From NCBI GenBank assembly GCA_026210745.1, contig CP110632.1, forward strand, positions 434,001-498,000: 64,000 bases of DNA. The letters are read 5' to 3'. The translations under genes and the position numbers were made by a program. This DNA comes from Exobasidium rhododendri (Eukaryota; Basidiomycota; Exobasidiomycetes; Exobasidiales; Exobasidiaceae). Position 1 is the stretch's first letter; every line of letters starts with the position of its first letter. This document shows positions 50,486 through 62,400 of this stretch, one piece after another. The notes under the pieces were generated by a model. It had not been told where the DNA came from, did no database searches, and was given only the letters and a program-made list of their open reading frames with translations.

Positions 50486-50857
50486 AAAGATAGAAACGAT
50501 TCTCTTCCCGTCTGCTCCTTTTTTCGGTCCTGTAATTGGCGATTTTATCATATCATAGCGCTGCTCAGTTGAGCCACTGATGCGTTGGTGACCCTTATAC
50601 GACAGTCAAAGCATAACAATTGAGGGTCTGAGGCATATGCTACTGCATCGTGCACCCTATCTAGACACTTGCATTGTAGTGATTAATGTAGCAGTAACGA
50701 GCGCGTTTCCATTGGGTGGAGTCTCGATGAGAGCCACGCGAGCGACTCTTCCGAGGCTTGGAGACAATGTCGACTCGCACTTGTGAACGCCAACCTTCTC
50801 TCACTCCTTTCCTCTGAGCACCGGCTTCTCAATCGACGTCTTCGCATATTCTTCGCC
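50486..50857. other. Intergenic, upstream of NDUFA11 gene
   Basis: About 370 bp of promoter and leader. The frame is open upstream of the chosen ATG from 50783, but the family start is at 50858. Confidence 0.35.
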
Positions 50858-51631
50858 ATGGCGCCTTCTGTCGAGCAACCCGACGCTGATGCAGAAGTAT
50901 TCATAGAGCGAACGACGATCAACGATGGAATGAGTGCCGCTGCTACGTCGGCTTTTGCTGGTACTTTAGTTTCAGCTGTTCAAAACAGTCTTTCCACACA
51001 TTCAGAAGGTGCAAAGGGTATATTCACAAGGTCTGGAGGCACAATCGCACTTTTCACTGCTATGGGAGGCGTGTTCAGCTTTACAGACAGCTTTGTAGCA
51101 AATACTCGAAGAAAGAATGATGCCTTGAACGGAGCGGCAGGTGGTTGTGCTGCTGGGCTCGTTGCAGGCGCTGGAGGTGAGTGTGCGCTTACTGCACCTC
51201 TTTGCGTGGCTATCGATCGATTGGGAGAGAGACATCATCACTGACCTTCTTATCTCTCCATCTTCTCCTCTTTTCTTGCAGCACGATCAATCCCAATGAT
51301 GGTGGGGTCTTGTGCGGCTCTTGCAACGTTGATCGGTACTTTCGACGCAGCTGGAAGATCGATTTCGGGCTCGTTTCCACATGCCGAGCCAATTTTTGGG
51401 GCAAAGGCAACGAAAGACGGTGTGTCAATTGAAGGAGGTGAAAGTGGAGCTCATGGTGGAAGAGGTTGGCGAGAGGAAAGAGAGAGGAGAAGACAGAACT
51501 TTTTCAAGGTAAGTCTGTCATGAGATTAGCTGTGTATCATCGGTCTGCTTTGTGATAGCGTATTGGATATCCTCTAACTTGGTACTTTCTAAATTTGACA
51601 GAAAAAGCCGGCAGACACAGAGAGCGAGTGA
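50858..51631 (+). CDS. Complex I accessory subunit NDUFA11 (B14.7), Tim17-family
   Basis: Three exons: 50858-51176, 51282-51508 and 51602-51631 (191 aa). Tim17/22/23-type four-helix membrane protein: Gly-rich helices Ala-Ala-Thr-Ser-Ala-Phe-Ala-Gly-Thr-Leu-Val-Ser-Ala, Phe-Thr-Ala-Met-Gly-Gly-Val-Phe, Asn-Gly-Ala-Ala-Gly-Gly-Cys-Ala-Ala-Gly and Met-Met-Val-Gly-Ser-Cys-Ala-Ala. Fungal complex I contains this subunit (the 21.3 kDa subunit of Neurospora). The C-terminal basic helix carries Trp-Arg-Glu-Glu-Arg-Glu-Arg-Arg-Arg. The last exon encodes nine residues only. Its presence implies the organism has respiratory complex I. Confidence 0.82.
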
Positions 51632-53016
51632 TGAGCAAGCTAGGCTAGAAGCAAGAGGGAATGGTTTAGAGTACACCGACATTAACCTCAGCATATAACA
51701 CATATCGTCGGTGTGCAATGATCATTCTCTTCATTTTTGAAAGACGTATGGAGCGAGAGATTGGCTGCCTTGCCTTGGTGGAGGAAGTTGCGTCGCTCTA
51801 AATGCATCAGTGCTGAAGCCAAACTGACTGAAAATCAAGTGACCAGCGAGGGGTGGTCTTACTTCCCCAATTTCAAAAGCACCGAGGTACCTGCACACCT
51901 CTTCTTTGATCGGCTGCAAGTCTGTATGGCGATCAAATCATTAAGAGTGAGAAGCCGTTGTCGTGATGCACCAGTCTAGCAGATTGAGATGAGCACACAC
52001 ATCGCACAGCGCACAAACCACTTCACCATGCTACCTGCTCTTACTGCCTTCCCCTCGCGAGCGATCATGCGCCGGACTTTTGTAGAGCTCAACGAGTAAA
52101 TCGCTGTCTAACGCTACCTTTGCCCCCTCTTTCCCTCGACTTGAAAGATAGCCATCTTGATCAAGACGGCCGCACTGCTCCTTTCCTCGACCATCTCGTT
52201 CCTACAACTTTGTGACATCAACGAGAAAAGGAGAATCGTCATAATCTCTCGCGTGGCTAAGGAAAGGAAACGCGAGTGACAAGCCACACTAGTGATTTGT
52301 CGTTGCCTGAAGGAAGTAAAGGACCCGATAAGAAATTGTATGTATATTTGCTGCTACTTGTGTTACGTTGTGGGAATTACGAGGACCCCACTCTCGCGCG
52401 CTCTCCCCCCTACTTGAGCGCGCCTTTCCAGCCACACAGGGACTTCCGACTTCAAGTAACTTGGGATAGATTACCTGTATAAAGCTTTTTTTTCTATTGA
52501 CCCATACTTTGCTCTCATAGACAACGTTGCCAGTACTTCTAGCCTTTCTACTCACTCTGGTTTTTCTTCCTCTGTCTGTCTTTGGCTATCGATCAGATAA
52601 CGGCAACCACAACAAGGTAACTTCCGCACGACCTCCATCACTGTCACTGAAATCACTTCAACTCTTCGTCGTTCGCCTCTAGTACAAATCGGAGAAGTGT
52701 CTTGATGGGTGAGTACACGAACGTGGTCTTGAGGTGGTGGCGGCGGGCAAGTGAGGGCAAGAAATGGTCCGATAAGATGGTGGCGGAGGCAGCGGCAGCA
52801 GAGTTGAGGGGGAGGAAGACATCTAGAAGGGGTCGGTAGGGGCAGCAGAGTATTGAATTCGACCATCCTCGACTGAGCTTCATACAAGATCTGAAAGGGT
52901 GACCGAAACAAAAGGCCTCACCTTAAACTTCGCCTTGGACTGTCTTGGGCTTTTAGAAGGCCAGTGCCGTCTTTCCCTCAGCAGCATTAGCTCTTGTATT
53001 GGCGTCTCCTCCCGCA
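51632..53016. other. Intergenic, NDUFA11 to PAL1
   Basis: 1.4 kb. An open stretch at 51737-51979 has ordinary amino-acid content but no ATG, no partner exon and no family pattern. A GGC/GGT-rich patch lies at 52725-52840. No gene called. Confidence 0.35.
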
Positions 53017-54689
53017 ATGTCTAGCACTGACTTTATCTGTACCTCCCTTCACCTTTTTCCGTGGAACAGCAACCTCACGCAGGCCTAATCAGGACGTCTT
53101 GGATGCTTTATCAGACGTCGTCACAGTAACACCATCGCCCCATAAGACGAATTCTTCAGTGCATCATGACAACTTCTCGTCTGCTAGCTATAGTGGCCAG
53201 ACTCCCATGATGACTACTGAAGCGACACCGTCGGTACCCACGAAGGACCATCATTTTGACCCTCTGGGTCCAGGAGCAGCTCGAGCAAGAGCGAAAGAGA
53301 CCTCTGCCGCACCACCGATACCACCTTCCAAGGGCATGGGCAAGATTGCTAGTGCGTTTCGACGACAAACGACGGAAGGAAAGGAGGCAAAGAGGCGAGA
53401 AAAGGAGAGAAGGATGAACAAGGCCATCGATGACAGCACGACGAAGAGCAGTCGAATGGACGTTATTGATCGACTTGATTTGAGCGGGATCCATGGCAGC
53501 AGTAGTGAGTAGGACTTCGGAACGTTACCATTTCAGCGCTTGTGGATGACTGACCTTAATCGCACCACCCTCCCTCCTCTCAGTCTTCCACCACGACTCA
53601 CCTTACGACGCCTGTTCTCCGCACAGCAATCGCAACACACGACGAGCGCCTGTCATGGCCTTTGATCCGACCATCGATCCAATGACTGGTCAGCCAATAG
53701 GTATGCGTGCCCAGGATAGGAGCAACTCGAACCGAAGTCCGTTGGCAACTTCAGCCATGCGGAAGATGCATTCAAGTGATGCGAATGATGACTATACATC
53801 CGACTCCAGAAAGAGGAGTGCTAGTAATCCTAAGACGTCTCGCGCACAGGTCCCGACGCTCCGGATGAACTCAAACAGCTATCTTTCACCCGATGGTAGT
53901 GATCAGGTCAGCATCGATTCACGAAGCAGCAACATTGATCGTGACGTCGAAGCCGAACGGGATTTCCGCAACACCAACTACTTCAATACACCGAACAATG
54001 TCTCGAAAGGTCGAGCAGACGTAGCGGTTCCGAATGCTGACATCTGGGGTGTCTCGAGTGAGCCATGGCAGGACTTTGCACAGCCAGCGACCAGTCCTGG
54101 TGGCTTGAGACCGGGGAACGGCAGAGGAGGGCATCGTTTAAGTGGGGAAAGCGGTGGAAGTGGAAATGCAAGTGCGGCGAGCAGTATCTTTGATATGGAA
54201 GCTGTCATGACGGGCAAGAAGTCTGTTCCGCCGCCAAGCACCAACAATCACTTGACAGTGGAAAGTGGACCGAAGAGATCAAAGAGCCTGATCAAGAAGA
54301 TTCGAACGGCAAGACAGAATCCAAACGTTCCACCACCTCAGGACGACGATGTTGGAGGGGTGGAGATGGGCAACATGAGCATAAGCAACGATTCTGGCTT
54401 GAAGTCAAACACGTCCAAGCGATACTTCTCTCATGGACACTCCCCGAGCACCCCTCCGATGCTCCAATCGCAAAATTCATACACCAGCGGGTACAATCGT
54501 GCCAATAACAGTTCCCTCGGTCGCAGTGGGACGCTACGAGCTGGTAGCGGCAATGGCTTCTACAACCGAGAGGGAGTAAGCACGGCCACCGAGGCGCCTG
54601 CTTCCTCCTCCGGCGGGCTGGGACGAAGCAACAGCATCTTCAACAAATTTCGTGGTGTCGGCAAGAACAGAGAGTCGATCAGGTCGTGA
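53017..54689 (+). CDS. PAL1: Pal1-family cell morphology protein
   Basis: Model: exons 53017-53038, 53070-53504 and 53584-54689 (520 aa). The Pal1 signature is split by intron 2: Met-Asp-Val-Ile-Asp-Arg-Leu-Asp-Leu-Ser-Gly-Ile-His-Gly then Phe-His-His-Asp-Ser-Pro-Tyr-Asp-Ala-Cys-Ser-Pro-His, followed by Ala-Pro-Val-Met-Ala-Phe-Asp-Pro. The remainder is disordered, Ser/Asn-rich, with a Lys-Ser-Leu-Ile-Lys-Lys-Ile-Arg motif near the end. In fission and budding yeast Pal1 acts at endocytic and growth sites with clathrin adaptors. The first exon requires a 31-nt intron; no ATG exists upstream in the exon 2 frame, so a short or distant first exon is needed either way. Confidence 0.85.
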
Positions 54690-55170
54690 GCCACGGCCCG
54701 CCACACATTTTGCTAGCCTCGCGCAACCTCTCCCTCACTTCTGTCATTGGCTCTCTAGCTCAATTCTACTCTGAACCCCCTTTCCTCATCTCACGCACGC
54801 ACTATCTTAGACATACTTGCTTCAAAACACTCATTTGTAATTTCCGCCTTTGTCTGCTCCTCTGTTCGTTTGCTTCCCTTGTTACGATTCCTTGATTAGC
54901 AATTATTAATTCGTTCTGTGGTACAATGTGGTGAAGACAATCCTTTTGATTCCGATCACTGAGAGATCAGGATAGGGAGAAGCAGCAGTACTGTTATGGG
55001 TCTGTTTCCTTGCCGGTCTCATTCACGCTGAGGCAATCAAATCTTTAAAGATGTTCAAATTTCTATACATGATGTGGTTGTGATGATGCTACAGTGTTGT
55101 TTCTTCTTTCTCTTTTCTTTGTCAGTTATAATGTACATGCTTCTTGTCTCTCGTCCTTGGAGGGGGAAGA
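54690..55170. other. Convergent intergenic region PAL1 / PLC1
   Basis: 481 bp holding the two 3' ends; AT-rich from 54890 to 54930. No gene seen. Confidence 0.35.
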
Positions 55171-58100
55171 TCAAGTGAGTGGGGACACGATGCGCATCTC
55201 TGTCTTTACGAACAGCGTGGAAAAGAGGTATTGACTCAATTGAGCGTCGTACAGGGAGACATGCCGATAGCCTTGCTCGAGTGACCCTAGCGAGATCGTA
55301 TGAGTAGCCAGGCAATGCGAATCATCACCTGAGAATGCAGACTCGTTGTGATGATGACCGTTGGCGTCATCATCGCTGTGACTGTCGTTGTCGTCATCAT
55401 CAATATTGCTACCGTGACCGCCACGATCGGCGATGCCGAAAGGGGAGACGTTTTCACCTACTTTGAACTGTAAAAAGCAGAGATCAAGCAATCCTTTTGT
55501 CAAGGTGTTGACTGATCGTGGTTTCGCACTCTCTGAACCATTCGAGCCTACCATGAGCTCAATGGAAAATTGCAGAGTCTCGTTCCAGATCGGGTTGAAG
55601 CCGTTAGACTTGACGATGCTTGTGCTTTGACAGCTCATCCATCTAGTCGGCGGGGTTGGGACATTGAAAGGGGTGGCGGCGGCGGCGGCGGCGGCAGCGG
55701 GCGGTGGCTTGACTTCGTCCTCTGCTACCTTCGCATTTACTATCTCCGACACTAGCGACTGCAGACCAGAGGTGTTCTTCTTCCTCTTCCTTGCTGATTT
55801 GATCGCCTTGACGTTGTAGTCTCGATGTTGGGGCACAATGACACACAATGACACAAACGGGTCAATCACATCTTCGTCCTCCATTTCCTTATCTCGAGAA
55901 GCATCTCGAAATCGAGGAAGTTGATGCGCAGAGATAATGTTCACCGTCAGCTGCACTTCTACTCTCTTACGTGGAGTGCTCTTTGCGGTGTCCTTGATTC
56001 GCAGTGCCTCTGGTTTCAACACGTAGCCGCACTTTGCATTTCTCGCAAACATCGACTGGTTCATTTCAAACCCAATGTCCAACGTCTGCCAGTTGATGGC
56101 TACCAGCTGGCATCCCATGCACCAGAACAAGATCGGTGAGAAGTTGGCACTCTGGTTCAGACGCTTGAAGCTGCTCATACTGGGGTACACTCTCGTCAGG
56201 TGGGTGCGGTTGTGTTTGATCAACTCTCCATAATTTACTTCGCTCTTGAGATACTTGATCCCGCTCTTTTCCGATAAGCTGATCATGTGCTCCACCGCAT
56301 AGTGCTCCTTCTTGTTGATACCTCGATGCTTCACGCCGATCGTGTAGATCAGCAATGAAGCTAGCAACGGGGACATGAGCACCTTTTTGCCTTCTCCCTC
56401 GCCGCCGCCGCCGCCGCCGACTCTTGTCTTATCCCCTCCGCCGCCACCTTTGCGCTTGGTGACAGATCGCACCAATTCGCGAGCACTGCTCATGAGGCCC
56501 TCGCTCTCGGACCCAGTCGTGTCGGTCGTTGAGGTCAGAGTCTTCAACTCCGCCACCGTTGCCTGCTCGGCAGTCTCACTGCTGGTGCTGTCCTGCATGG
56601 CAGCCGTAGCTTCTACTACGTACAAGTTCTTTGACTTGATCAGCACTTTTCCTCGTAGATCGTTGGGACTTGGCAGACTGTCCTCCGTATCTGGACGATT
56701 TGCGAGCTTCTCTGTTAACAACTTATCGCCAAGTATCTCTCGAAGGATGGTGGCCAAAGCGTCTTGTTGAGCCAAGTCGTTGTGCACCTCCAAGGACAGT
56801 ATGAGCGGGTAAGCCGAAGCGATGAAAGCATATCTCTCAATGGCACTAATCACATCACGGAACGGCACTTTACTCGTCAACGTTCTTCCATGGGTGACTT
56901 GCGGCTCGTTTCCAGGTCCGTTCCAGCAATCAATCTCTACCGATCGAGCACCTTGCAACAGCGCTCGGATGTATCCTTCCACCGTACTGTCACCTTTCCA
57001 TTGTCCACCAACGAGGTACGTGTTGTGGCTGGAACTAATGTAGTACTCCGACAGTGGTCGATCCATGTCTTGTCTGCACCTCACCACATTGTTGATCGCT
57101 ATGAGCTCATCGGCTGTCTTGGCACTTTCTCGTGTCCTCTTCGTCTGGTCGCCTTCCTTCTCTACACCGTAATTCCATGGAAGCGTGCACTGATCTGCCA
57201 AGAGGGCATTGTCCAATGACGTGAGATAGTTTAGGAATCCAGTGAAAGTTAAGTGCGGAGAATGATCATCTGCGCTGTTGCTGTACTTCTTTACTACTTC
57301 CACGGCCGTAACGAGTTCCAGCTCTGGGTAGCCCTGCTCCTCTTGCAGAAACCGCAAGAAGCGCTCGCAACTGATCGACGCCTTGAGAATTTCATCGTGG
57401 AGACGACCTCGCAATAGTTCCAGGCCATGCTCGTTTCCTAGCTCTTCCTTTCCTGTCTCAACCTCATTCACATCCACATTCACGTCTGCCCATTGCAAGA
57501 AGAGAATCTCCACGTCCAGTCTGCGTTTGAGTAGGCTCACGAAATTTTGAAAGTCTTCAAAGTCGAGGAAGCCCTTCTGCTTTGTATCTGCTTCTCGAAA
57601 GCGATTCCACAGATCAGCGCCGTTACTCAAGATGCCCAATTTACGACATAACTTGACCACCTCTTTAAACTCTAACTTGGAATCAAGTGAGGAATCGCTC
57701 AACTTCCAATGTTGTCGTAGCCACAGCTGTTGACGTTGATCCAAATGATCTACCCCAGACATGAGCATCTTTCTCTCATTCTGCACAGCAGAGAGTGTAT
57801 TCTTCCAGCGCTGGAATGCTTCATCAGAAAGCGCTATAAGATGAAGTGCCTTGTAGACTCCTCCGGTCTGGTAGATGATCGAGATCCATCGAGGTTCGTG
57901 GGACACTGAGATTGACATTGACGTACGATAAGATGATGCAGAAGCACCCGTCCTCAGCTCGCGAATAGACTCTAGATTCACTTTGTTGTTCTTCTTGCTG
58001 TCCCACAAGATCTGACCTCGATCAGAGTCCAATCGAAAGCTTCTCTGCATAGCCTTCTTTGGCGTTACTTTCAGCATTGACTCACCACGCAGCAACTCCT

Positions 58101-58998
58101 CTGGAATACCGGAAGCATTCAATGCCGCTGTTGCTTGAACTTTGCCAGCCTTGTCCACTACGGAAGCCGACGGTGGACTAGCAGCATTAGTGACTGCCAT
58201 GTCTTGAGCACCCTCCGATGAGTTCACTCTCTGACTCTGTATTGCAGCGTCGTTGGCATCGTCCACCTTCATAGTCTTGTACGTCTCGACAGCTTCTCTA
58301 TGTGAGTTGCGTCGCTCTTGAAGTGACTTGACGCTCTGACTAATCGAGTGTCCAATCGAAGGGGATCGCGGAATATCAGCATTGCTCGCTGCTGCTGCTG
58401 CTACTCCTCCTCCTCCTCCTCCTCCTCCTCCTCCTCCTGCTGCACCGTTACTATTCATAGGCTTCGGGTGACCTACTTTCCTTTCAGCTCCCATGGATGG
58501 CGTGGTGTTCCAATTAGTAGTGAAGATGGCAGCTAAGCTTTTTTTTTTGTTCGAAGAAGATGGTGATGAAGAGAGTTCCTTTTCGGCTTCGCCGTTTGCT
58601 ACCTTATTCTTCCTTCGCAGTGAAGAAGATGATGATCGATTTGAGCATGAGTCATTCATGTCGTCAAACACGGGCGACGTAGCTGATGCTTTTCTTTGAA
58701 CGATTGGCACAGGATGTGAAGCGCTGCTTTGAGTAATGTTGCTGGAGGATGTTGTGAGCGACGCTTGCTGGGACATTGACGTCCGCTCAACAGTTTCGTT
58801 GTTTCCGCCGCCTCCTGCATCTCCTGCCTCAATGACCCCTGTCGTCGTCGGCGTTGGGACTGTGGCTGAAGCATTATCAGAGTAAAGCGGACCAGACAGC
58901 TTTGATCTTGTAGCGGTGGAGGGTGTACCGAACAGCTTGTGACTCATCCTTTGCCGCCAGGACGGCCCCGAAGCAGTGTGATGCCTTCTTGAGTCCAT
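55171..58998 (-). CDS. PLC1: Phosphoinositide-specific phospholipase C (delta type)
   Basis: Hydrolyses PIP2 to inositol trisphosphate and diacylglycerol. Intronless, 1275 aa. Order: a ~300-residue disordered N-terminus with a Gly run from GGA-type repeats; a PH domain (about 305-415); EF-hand region with Asp-Thr-Lys-Gln-Lys-Gly-Phe-Leu-Asp-Phe; X box with Ser-Ser-His-Asn-Thr-Tyr-Leu (catalytic His) and Asp-Cys-Trp-Asn-Gly-Pro; second His in Val-Thr-His-Gly-Arg-Thr-Leu; an X-Y linker with Gly-rich repeats; Y box with Arg-Val-Tyr-Pro and Asn-Trp-Gln-Thr-Leu-Asp; and a C2 domain split by an Ala-run insert. The C-terminus adds an acidic Asp/His stretch. Catalytic residues are intact. Confidence 0.95.
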   Translation of the reverse strand: MDSRRHHTASGPSWRQRMSHKLFGTPSTATRSKLSGPLYSDNASATVPTPTTTGVIEAGDAGGGGNNETVERTSMSQQASLTTSSSNITQSSASHPVPIVQRKASATSPVFDDMNDSCSNRSSSSSLRRKNKVANGEAEKELSSSPSSSNKKKSLAAIFTTNWNTTPSMGAERKVGHPKPMNSNGAAGGGGGGGGGGGVAAAAASNADIPRSPSIGHSISQSVKSLQERRNSHREAVETYKTMKVDDANDAAIQSQRVNSSEGAQDMAVTNAASPPSASVVDKAGKVQATAALNASGIPEELLRGESMLKVTPKKAMQRSFRLDSDRGQILWDSKKNNKVNLESIRELRTGASASSYRTSMSISVSHEPRWISIIYQTGGVYKALHLIALSDEAFQRWKNTLSAVQNERKMLMSGVDHLDQRQQLWLRQHWKLSDSSLDSKLEFKEVVKLCRKLGILSNGADLWNRFREADTKQKGFLDFEDFQNFVSLLKRRLDVEILFLQWADVNVDVNEVETGKEELGNEHGLELLRGRLHDEILKASISCERFLRFLQEEQGYPELELVTAVEVVKKYSNSADDHSPHLTFTGFLNYLTSLDNALLADQCTLPWNYGVEKEGDQTKRTRESAKTADELIAINNVVRCRQDMDRPLSEYYISSSHNTYLVGGQWKGDSTVEGYIRALLQGARSVEIDCWNGPGNEPQVTHGRTLTSKVPFRDVISAIERYAFIASAYPLILSLEVHNDLAQQDALATILREILGDKLLTEKLANRPDTEDSLPSPNDLRGKVLIKSKNLYVVEATAAMQDSTSSETAEQATVAELKTLTSTTDTTGSESEGLMSSARELVRSVTKRKGGGGGDKTRVGGGGGGEGEGKKVLMSPLLASLLIYTIGVKHRGINKKEHYAVEHMISLSEKSGIKYLKSEVNYGELIKHNRTHLTRVYPSMSSFKRLNQSANFSPILFWCMGCQLVAINWQTLDIGFEMNQSMFARNAKCGYVLKPEALRIKDTAKSTPRKRVEVQLTVNIISAHQLPRFRDASRDKEMEDEDVIDPFVSLCVIVPQHRDYNVKAIKSARKRKKNTSGLQSLVSEIVNAKVAEDEVKPPPAAAAAAAATPFNVPTPPTRWMSCQSTSIVKSNGFNPIWNETLQFSIELMVGSNGSESAKPRSVNTLTKGLLDLCFLQFKVGENVSPFGIADRGGHGSNIDDDDNDSHSDDDANGHHHNESAFSGDDSHCLATHTISLGSLEQGYRHVSLYDAQLSQYLFSTLFVKTEMRIVSPLT
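58404..58437 (+). repeat. (CTC)n run encoding poly-Gly in PLC1
   Basis: Trinucleotide tract read as a glycine run on the minus strand; similar Gly/Ala-coding tracts occur in the same gene near 55676-55698 and 56400-56419, and in ALG1 near 28171-28200. Confidence 0.85.
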
Positions 58999-59477
58999 TA
59001 TAGGCGACTCAGTATGTATTCACACAGTCATTGCGCCCAGTCTAGATGCCACAAACGTGTCAAAATGCTGCCCTAGGCAACCAGTCGTATTGGAGGTGGT
59101 AGCCGAGCGTGGGGGTAGCTTCTTTACTCGAACAGCTGCTACGGACGCTGCTCTCGACTTTTCATCTAATAATCCGTCTGAATCAAATTGGCACCATATT
59201 GTTAGGCGTGAAAAACAACCGTGCGACAAGAATAGTCCTTGCTAATTTTCCTTTGGAATTGCAAAGAAACAAAAAATCGCAACGCTGAGTGGTGTGTAGT
59301 TGGGAGGAGGGAGAGGAGATGAACGAGGAACATGTGTATAGGAAGATACGTGCGAGTATGATATGTCAGAGATGGGTGGGCAGAGCTTGTTGGGAGTGAA
59401 TGTGAGATATAGAGGAAATCAGAGGAAAAGGGCGTATCAGTCGTAGAGACACGTAAGAGACACGAGGTGACCGCGTC
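58999..59477. other. Intergenic, PLC1 5' end / CLU1 3' end
   Basis: 479 bp with the PLC1 promoter and the CLU1 3' untranslated region. No coding pattern seen. Confidence 0.35.
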
Positions 59478-62400
59478 CTACTTTCGCCCAAGCTTCTTCA
59501 TCCCGCCCTTGTTGGCCTTCGACGAAGAAGATTTTGTGGGGGTAGCAGGACCTTGGATAAACTTGACGAGGTCATCCAGGCTCCGATTCGACAAGTCCGC
59601 CGCAGTAGCAGGACTGGCTCCGTTGGTGATGGGTGGTGCAGTCGTCGAGACAGCAGAAGAAGGAATAGCGGTCGTAGCTTTTGACGCCTGTGGTGCCGAT
59701 GTGGTGACGGGCGCATCAGAAGCAGCCGTGACTCTGCCAACATTACCTCGCAGCTGATTGGCAATGCCGATCTTTGCCATTTCTTTCTGCTGAACATTCA
59801 TTTTGGCCAATCGAACAGCGCTTGCGGCGAGATTGTTGAGCAACGTGCTACTCTCCTTTGTCATGTTGTCTTCTTTGCCGAGTCGACTTTCAAACACCCG
59901 ATTGACTTGCTTCTCCACTTCGATTGCCTTTTTCAGATCAGCACTAAGAGTGTATGCCTGACTTAGTTCGTGACCCAGATAGGCCGTATTGATGCTGTCC
60001 TTACCATACAAACGCACTGCCATGTCATAGCTCTGAACGTACACCTTGAGTGACTTGTCAAATTGGCGAGAGTTCTGCAAGGTCAGAGCAATATTGTTGA
60101 GTGCATTGATGACGTCGGGATGGTCCTCGCCGTACAATAGCTCGAGTAATTGTAGAATGCGGTTTTGACATCGCATGGAAGACTCGATGTTGCCTTCGAT
60201 CCGCTCTAGAACGGCAAGATTGACATAGTGTGCCAAGGTTTCATCGCTGTCCAGCCCTATACTACGCTCGCTGACAGTCACGGCTTGACGTTGGTATCGC
60301 AGTGCATTGGCGACGGAGATCTGTTCACTCAATTCCGATGGTGGGACGGATTCCGTCGAGCCATTGACCTGCGCCTGTCTTTGCTTCTCTGCTCCTTCTA
60401 CAGCAAGGATGCTAGCATAATGATGCAGTATCGTGGCATAGATACTGTAACACCTGGCCACTTCGGGGTGCACGATGCCGTACACCTGTTCGTGGAACGA
60501 GATGCCTTCTGTCATGAGATCCAGACCAAGCGCTCGATCTCCTCGACTGATCGAAATCCTACCAGCTTCAAAGGCTTCCTCTGCCAGAACACTCTTTGGG
60601 GTGGAGTCTTTAATGACTGGGACGAGATTCAGCACATCTTCAGGTTGGAAAGCGGTGACTTGCCTTGCTGCTGCTTGCGAGTTACCTGCTGCACTTTTCT
60701 TCTTCTTCTTGTTGGTGGCTGTTGCAGGTAGAGCTGTTGATGTGCTCTCTCCAACGGAGTCCTCCGAAGACGGTCCTCCACCGATCGTGACTGCTCCATT
60801 GCTACTCGCTTCCAAGACATAATTCTTCAGCTTCAGTTGCAGACCGCAACGCTTGCAGACCTCTCTCAGCAGTTGATTCTTGCGCAATTCCTGAGTGTAG
60901 AAAGAATCTGGCAGTCGATATCGATATCGCTGCTTGATCTCCTCTTGTATGGAACTTTGCAGCTTTGCAGGCGTCAGCTCTACCCACTCAGGAAGCGACT
61001 CGTCTTCACCGGCAAACGGCGACACTGTATGGATAGGAGCTGGATTACTCTGAATCTCACCACCGAGTAGACAATTGAGGAAGTGTGAGATGACATTCCC
61101 AAGGTCAAGAACTTCAACTTGCTTCAAGAACCTTCGCAGAATTCGCTTCGACGCTCGCAACACCATCTCCTGCAGCACGACTTTCTTGAAGGGCGTGAGG
61201 AAACCATCGATCCCTGGACCAGCCTTTTCGAGGAGATCACTATTCAATCGGTGTCTTTGCGATGGATGGCAAAGATGAGCCACGGCGCCCAAGTAGCGTA
61301 TGTTAATCCCTCGAGAGTGCATCTGTCGAGTCAGTGCAAAACCGTCTTGTGCCGTCTGCGTTCCGATGGCCACATCACTGACCAGCCGGGGAATGGCGGT
61401 ATTTTGCAAGAACGTGCTGGCTCTCCTGACTGCAGAGACGGACAGGTCGTTCTCGTCATCCACCAGAACACGGGACACTTCCTCCTCTGGACTCTTGAAT
61501 TCTACGAATGCATCGGGGTTGAATTCTAATTTGAAGAGCGTAGCGTCGAGTCTTTCCGGTTCCGATGCTTCTCCCTTTTTGCTTTCATCTTCTTCGTTGT
61601 CCTTCTCCTTCTCCCGCCTCTCCTTTTCTTTCTTGAGCAATTCTTCTCTTGCCCAGGCGCGGAATTCGTGATCCCAGAAGATTTCGATCAGTTCTTGTCG
61701 CAGCAGCGTCATTCGATGAGGGTAATCCCCACCTCCTTGCACCTCTTGGCCTTCTTCTCCGTCCATCACTTTGCCTTGCATGTGCGTCTCTAGCCATGTG
61801 ATGTCGACGGGGTTCAATCTAGCCAAATCCAGCGCATACTTTCGGCCATCGGCACCTCGTAGACCCTTCGAGTCCACGCTCAGCCACAGCGCATGCTCTT
61901 CTCCCTTTGCGTCCTTGACGTCGTGAAGGCTCAGGTGAAGACTCTTGGCTATTTTGCCAAATAACGTGTGAAAGGAGGGGTCCTTTTTGATCACCTCTGG
62001 GCCATCTACACCGCCGTAGATGACTTGAGTGTCGTCTTTGGCGTCCGTCTTGACTACTTCTTCTACGGTCGTCTCATTTTCCTTTCCACCTACTTCGCTG
62101 ATGTTTGCTTGCACCTTCTCTTCGCCTTTGGCATCCTCCAATTCTGCCTCCGCGTCATCGTCCCTTCGTCGGAACAAGCCAGGAACAACACTTTGTGCAA
62201 CCCATCGCTCTCCCATCCAATCAATGACGACCGTTCCCAAAAGACAAATGCCTTCAACGTCGAGGTTGTTCAAGCATTTGATGCCCTGCACGTCCTTGCT
62301 TACTGCTACATGAGCAGCTTCATCTCCTCCCATGTGTGGATAGATGTCTACACCATCTACTCCCTTGCTTATGAACAAGTTATTGACAATAAACATTTGA

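Noticed and set aside
51737..51979. Open stretch of 80 codons after NDUFA11 with ordinary composition.
   Set aside because: It has no ATG, no family pattern and no convincing partner exon.
52994..53016. Longer PAL1 N-terminus without an intron.
   Set aside because: The frame has no ATG there; it opens with TTG.
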